A model generated the notes under the pieces. That model was not told where the DNA came from, made no database searches, and saw only the letters and a list, made by a program, of their open reading frames with translations. The position numbers and the translations under genes were made by a program. DNA of 64,000 nucleotides from Haliclystus octoradiatus (lineage: Eukaryota; Cnidaria; Staurozoa; Stauromedusae; Haliclystidae): positions 12,904,489 to 12,968,488 of the forward strand of contig OU744450.1 in NCBI GenBank assembly GCA_916610825.1. The letters are read 5' to 3'. Below, in pieces: positions 59,248 through 64,000 of this stretch; the first letter of the stretch is position 1; each line of letters opens with the position of its first letter.

Positions 59248-61509
59248 ACTAGCGCTGAATTCAGGTGAGCGGCCCGCTTGAATATTCCTGCATTTCTTAG
59301 GGTCTAATTTATTATAGCAAATATATTTTCTTTTATGAATATTCAAGCTTGAGCTTTTCTGTATACCCTTTTGTTATCTCTACTACTTTATAAAATAACC
59401 TTCAAAACTTTGTACGCGCTAATCCCAAAAACCATGTGAAGAAATTCTGAACATCATACATCATTTGGAAGCTCTCTTTCGTGGTCTGAACATAAGCTAC
59501 AGTATATTAGTTTTGAAACTTCGACCGAATTCGGTGTAAAAGTGAAAAATCAGCCACCACCATTCAGACAGAGCAAAGCCGTGTAGAGGCGATGAACTGT
59601 GAAAGTGCTCAAATGTCTTGAAATCTCAGAACCAAAAACACAAACTAAATTAAATTGGGATGATGATAAAATGTTTTGTTGTCAGCTTTTTTTTTCTAGC
59701 TTGAAATCATTTGTAAACTTCGCTGGGGAGTTTTTTAAAAAAGGAAAAACTCTTTGAATTTTAAACAATATTAGGATTCAGCCTGTTTGATTCATAAACA
59801 CATATATCTAAACAAATTATTTGATAATGTGATGCAAATACTGTACTAATGACACTAATAGTTGTGTTTTGACATTCATTCTTCAGTCTCATATTTTAGA
59901 TGAGTAGGTCTACTATTATGAATATTGTACTTAATTTGAGCACTTTAATTTCAGTGAAAGGAAAACAGTTTTATGAGTCCAAAACGTTAACAAAATGTCC
60001 ACTTTACAGTTTCTAGATAGTTGTGCTTTGATATTGATCAGTAACTCGATCACCAACTACCCAATTAAAAACCTATTCAAAAAGTGACCATGGTCGATGT
60101 GACCATAATACATATTGTAATCATTTTAATAGTATCATGGATTTTTAACTAGCCTGAATGCAGACTAAAACCTATCTTAACAAAAGTGTAAAGTCTGCGC
60201 ACTGCTCAGAAAAAGTCATTTTGCTGACACAGCACCAGCCTTGAAAAACTCTTGACCCAATCAAAATGCGTCTATTTTATCATGTGATAGTAACACTGCA
60301 ATAGCCAATTAGATGACTCAAGCTAAATTGCACTGTCTGTTCACGTGATTTGGATTGTTTGTTTTGGCATGGTTTTGGCGTTAAACGCACTGGAAATCAA
60401 AAAGCGAAGGCATTAGCAAATGTTCAAGAGCTGCTCCTATTACTTTGACAGCATGGTTGGCATCAATAGTAAAAAGCAAGCTACATTTATGATTTTGTAA
60501 GGTAACCTACATTTATCATATTTTATGGAGCGAAATATAGAGCCTACTTGAGCCACATATTATTTTAGGAGCTCAAAAAAAGCTGCCGGAGTCATCCTTT
60601 TTTTCTAGTACTTTATAAGATTATAAGAATAATACGTACGTGAGAAAAGCGGAATTAGGATTGGTGCACTCTCACGTACTCAGTTAATAATTTATTGGAG
60701 AATTGAATTGAATTTTAGATTTTTGACTCTCAGTCTAAGTTATCCTTCGCAGCCTCATACCAAATTGTAGAAGATGTAGCATGTTTAGTATAGGCATACA
60801 AATCTCATAATATGATTGAAAATTTCGATGTGAAATTAGATTATGAGAGATGGAAAAATTGTGGCGAGCCTCCTAGGGAGGAAAAATTTTACATTAATGT
60901 TTTGTGATTATTTATATATTTCGAGTAAGATCTTTCTTCATCAGCAATTAAGATGTATATAACACACAAACACGCATATACAGTATACATTTTGATCAAT
61001 TTTATGTCCTTGTGCTATTTTTCGGGAATCATTAAATAGCATCATGGTGTAAAACTGAAACATGACTCGAAATATATCCCGATGGACTGAATAATTTTTT
61101 TAAAAGGCACATAAAATATAGTTTGATTTTCCCTAAAATTGCCTTAAAAAGTTTCCTCAAAAACATTTGGGGCTACCGATTTAGGCTACATGTGTAGCCC
61201 AAATTTTTCCGAGCAGGGAGAGGCAAAATATTTTATAGTTGGATGGCTGAGAAGGTCTTCTGATATCTCATTACGTTAGTTTTTTCCATTTTTAGCAGCC
61301 ATTCCGGATGTCCTTGAAATCCCTAGTAAGTACTTCATGTGGCTAATTAAATCACTTTGTTGTCAATATCATTCAAGTAAATGAATTTCTATGTGATTCT
61401 TTCAGCTAAAATTTTATCAGATTGCAGAATTACCTGCTATTTTGGCATAAATGCTTAAAAAATTTCCAAGCAGGTATGCCCCTGACCCCCAGGCAGAGGG
61501 TTCATTCGG
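59248..61509. other. No gene recognised
   Basis: Only a copy of the fold-back arm (GCAGACTAAAACCTATCTTA, 60163) was noted. No coding exon could be supported. Confidence 0.3.
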
Positions 61510-61514
61510 CACTC

Positions 61515-63495
61515 TATCTCCCCTTTTTCACAAGCCGTTACTTGCAGCCGTAGTCTTTTTATAAACCTCATTTTCATGACGAAAAATTTTGTTTCACATC
61601 CAATACGTCATCACAGATTCTTATTTCATGTGACCTTTGACAAATGTGACCTTAGCAAAACCGTTAACAAACTTACCGCGTGCTAAGTTGAATCATCAAA
61701 GATCAAAGTTTTATCTTTGTGCTTTGGTTTAGAATTAAACATTTCTAGGGCAAGTTTGTACTTGTTATTTTGCCGGATTGTTTTATTTCGCCACTTTTTT
61801 ATGCATCAATGTCCTGGATTGTCTTGGATAGAATTCACGAAAAAGTATATTACTGTCTTGAACTGTCATGGCGTCTAACATTAAACACTAAATTTGCTAT
61901 GCCTTATTTATCATTATAGATCCATTCATTGTCACGCTTCATTACTGTACAAAGTTGGTAGTCAGTTACATATAAATGCGTGTGAATCTTATTTGTTTTG
62001 ATAGTCAATATAAAAATGAGCCGCTAGTTTCCTGGAAATGTGGTCACATTTCGCAACAGAGAGAATTTGCCGACTTCCCGTCCTCTATCTTAACGCCGAG
62101 AGAGCATAGTTAATTACTTGACTACACGAAGAATAAAACACATTGAATAATGAACAGGGATGTTAAACTTACTTTTTAAAAGTATCTAGTTATAGTTACC
62201 GTTACTTGGGCGAGAAAGTAACTAGTTACTATCAGACGTTACTTTTCAGAAAAAGTAACGATTACAAGTTACAAGTTACTTTTAATTCGAAAGTAACTAG
62301 TTACAGTTACTTTTCCCGTTACTTTTTCTAAATAAGTCCAAAAATATCCAACAGAAGCAATGAGACATATATGAAGTATTTAAATAATATTTCTGTATTT
62401 TAATTTGTTAATTAATCAAATGTTCTTGTTGACAATATAAATACGAAAACAGACACCCGACGACTATTTCACAGCGACGTCTTTTGCTTGTTTGAATGGT
62501 CTAGGCACAATTAGTTCGCGCCATTAGTTCTATTTCAGGCTTGGTTGCTATGACAATTAATTGATCGAACAGACATATCAGACATGAAACGCTCGTTGAA
62601 TCACTTGAATATCATAAACTCGGAAAAACAGATTCTATAACAGAATGTTACTCCCCTGAATGTAATTTTCATGACTTCCAAATTTATAACAGGATTTCCT
62701 GCAGTTGTTGGGAACTTTTTGTCTGTGTTTTTATTGTTCTTGTATGGTAACAATGAGAACAAAAGATTTGACTAATTAAAACACAATAGTGATCGAGAAG
62801 CTGCTAACTTTCAGCACTCTTTTGTGGAAAAAGTAACGGAAGAAAGCGAAAATGTAGTGAAAAAGTAACGAGTAATCGTTACTTTATTTTTAATCCTAAA
62901 TGTAACTAGTTACAAGTAGAAGTTACTTTTACAGAAAAGTAACTAGTTACAAGTAGAAATTACTAAAAAGTAACGATTACAAGTAACGTCGTTACTTTTG
63001 TAATCGTTACTAACATCCCTGATAATGAATATATAATGAAACTATCAACACTGCATGCACTAAGCTGAAATATTTAGCAATCTCTGGTCCAAAACATGCG
63101 GAAATCGACTGCTGTATCTGCAGCACGAAAAAACATAAAATCCATTGTGCAGAAATACACGGCGGCCTTTCAATAACAGTAAACCAGAATAAATTACATC
63201 ACAAAAGCGTTGTCCTTCATGATTTTGAGCTTATAGAGCATATTGAAATCCGTTCTGAGATCAATTTGTAAGCCCTAAAATTGCCATGGAATCGCCATTT
63301 TATTTTTGACATGTCAAAACTTTTGCTAAGTCTTCTGTTGAAATTTGATGTTGAAAATGAATGTCTAGGCGGTATTTCCTTGATAATCGAGCTCATAGAT
63401 GACGTAACAGATATGAAACAAGGTTTTTCGTCAAGAACATGAGGTTTTCAAAAAGACTACGGCTGCGAGTAACAGCTTGTCCCTTTTTTGAGACT
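61515..63495. repeat. Large inverted repeat with nested hAT MITE
   Basis: The left arm (CACAAGCCGTTACTTGCAGC, 61528) and the right arm (GCTGCGAGTAACAGCTTG, 63461) are reverse complements over at least 60 bp and weaker beyond that (AAACCTCATTTTCATGACGA against TCGTCAAGAACATGAGGTTT). The hAT MITE at 62155 lies between. Probably an older non-autonomous TIR element; ends not fixed. Confidence 0.6.
62155..63021. mobile_element. hAT-type MITE with AGTAACTAGTTAC arrays
   Basis: ATAATGAA flanks both ends exactly (62147-62154, 63022-63029). Ends CAGGGATGTTA in inverted orientation. Subterminal arrays of AAAGTAACTAGTTAC palindromes. 867 bp, no transposase. Structurally like the element at 43842. Confidence 0.85.
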
Positions 63496-63705
63496 CCACA
63501 GTTGGAAGCTCTGTATGACAGCCACCTATAAATTGTTGGAGACCAAAGTCAGAATTTGAATCCAGTATCTCATGTTTGGTTGTCTGCGTCTATTACCTCT
63601 CCTTCCAATTTCACAATCAAAAGTCTTCTGGGTTCGGCTCGAAAAATAATAGGCTTAATGGCATGACTCTGTCCCCGTACACTTTAGGTAGTGGGTGAGG
63701 TCAAG

Positions 63706-63744
63706 CATAGATTATAGAATACAATATGTATTCTATAATCTATG
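63706..63744. repeat. Perfect 17-bp-arm hairpin
   Basis: CATAGATTATAGAATAC and its exact reverse complement flank AATAT. Nothing else is known of it. Confidence 0.7.
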
Positions 63745-64000
63745 GGTCAGGTTATAGTGTCCTATATTGAGCTACATATTGATTTGCATAATATAATTGC
63801 ATTAGCATATTGTAAAACTTAACTTACATTATCGTCCTCATGAGTCATGATCATTAAATTAAAACAATAAATCATCATTATCTTTTGCCTTTTGCTTTTA
63901 CTTTAGTGTTGTATATGAGATTTATCATCGTGATCATTTCATTGTCTTACTTAATCAAAACTGTAGGCCTATCGAGCTGTCTGTCGATTTGTGTGAAAAG

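Noticed and set aside
61306-61332. Possible mini-exon (TTTTTAG before, GTAAGT after)
   Set aside because: Good splice-like borders, but about 27 bases with no neighbouring exon or recognisable protein.

Overview
This is an AT-rich window from an animal nuclear genome. The evidence is spliced genes with GT-AG introns, conserved animal proteins, many interspersed retro- and DNA transposons, and long (TAA)n microsatellites. It is probably an invertebrate, but nothing here fixes the phylum. All calls come from reading the sequence; no search was run.

Layout. Positions 1-13.8 kb are a transposon graveyard: hAT transposase remnants, a stray Ty3/Gypsy integrase piece, and one well-delimited Ty3/Gypsy element (3042-10892, 5-bp target duplication). 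That element carries a tRNA-derived SINE in its left LTR, a small palindrome with hammerhead-like ribozymes before its right LTR, and a Penelope-like element (7683-10874, 12-bp target duplication) in its right LTR. From 13870 to 35992 (+) lies a complete 14-exon gene for the ER beta-1,3-glucosyltransferase of thrombospondin type-1 repeats (B3GLCT, 502 residues). Its introns are filled with LINE, Penelope-tail, Gypsy, SINE and MITE insertions. From 37682 to 47056 (+) lies a complete 7-exon coronin (537 residues). From 47563 to 55369 (-) lie eight exons of a GLOD4-type glyoxalase-domain gene, convergent with coronin; its first exon was not found. From 55.4 to 64 kb I found no gene, only MITEs and fold-back repeats.

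The three host genes are unrelated housekeeping functions: O-fucose glucosylation of secreted proteins, actin regulation, and a VOC-fold protein. Nothing suggests an operon. The most notable content is in the mobile DNA: several hammerhead ribozyme motifs in the 3' tails of Penelope-like elements that abut TAA arrays; a SINE family with a conserved 3' hairpin, one copy internally inverted; hAT-type MITEs with exact 8-bp target duplications; a TIR element with an unusually long (16-bp) flanking duplication; and a dispersed repeat built from the palindrome GTTCATGAAC.
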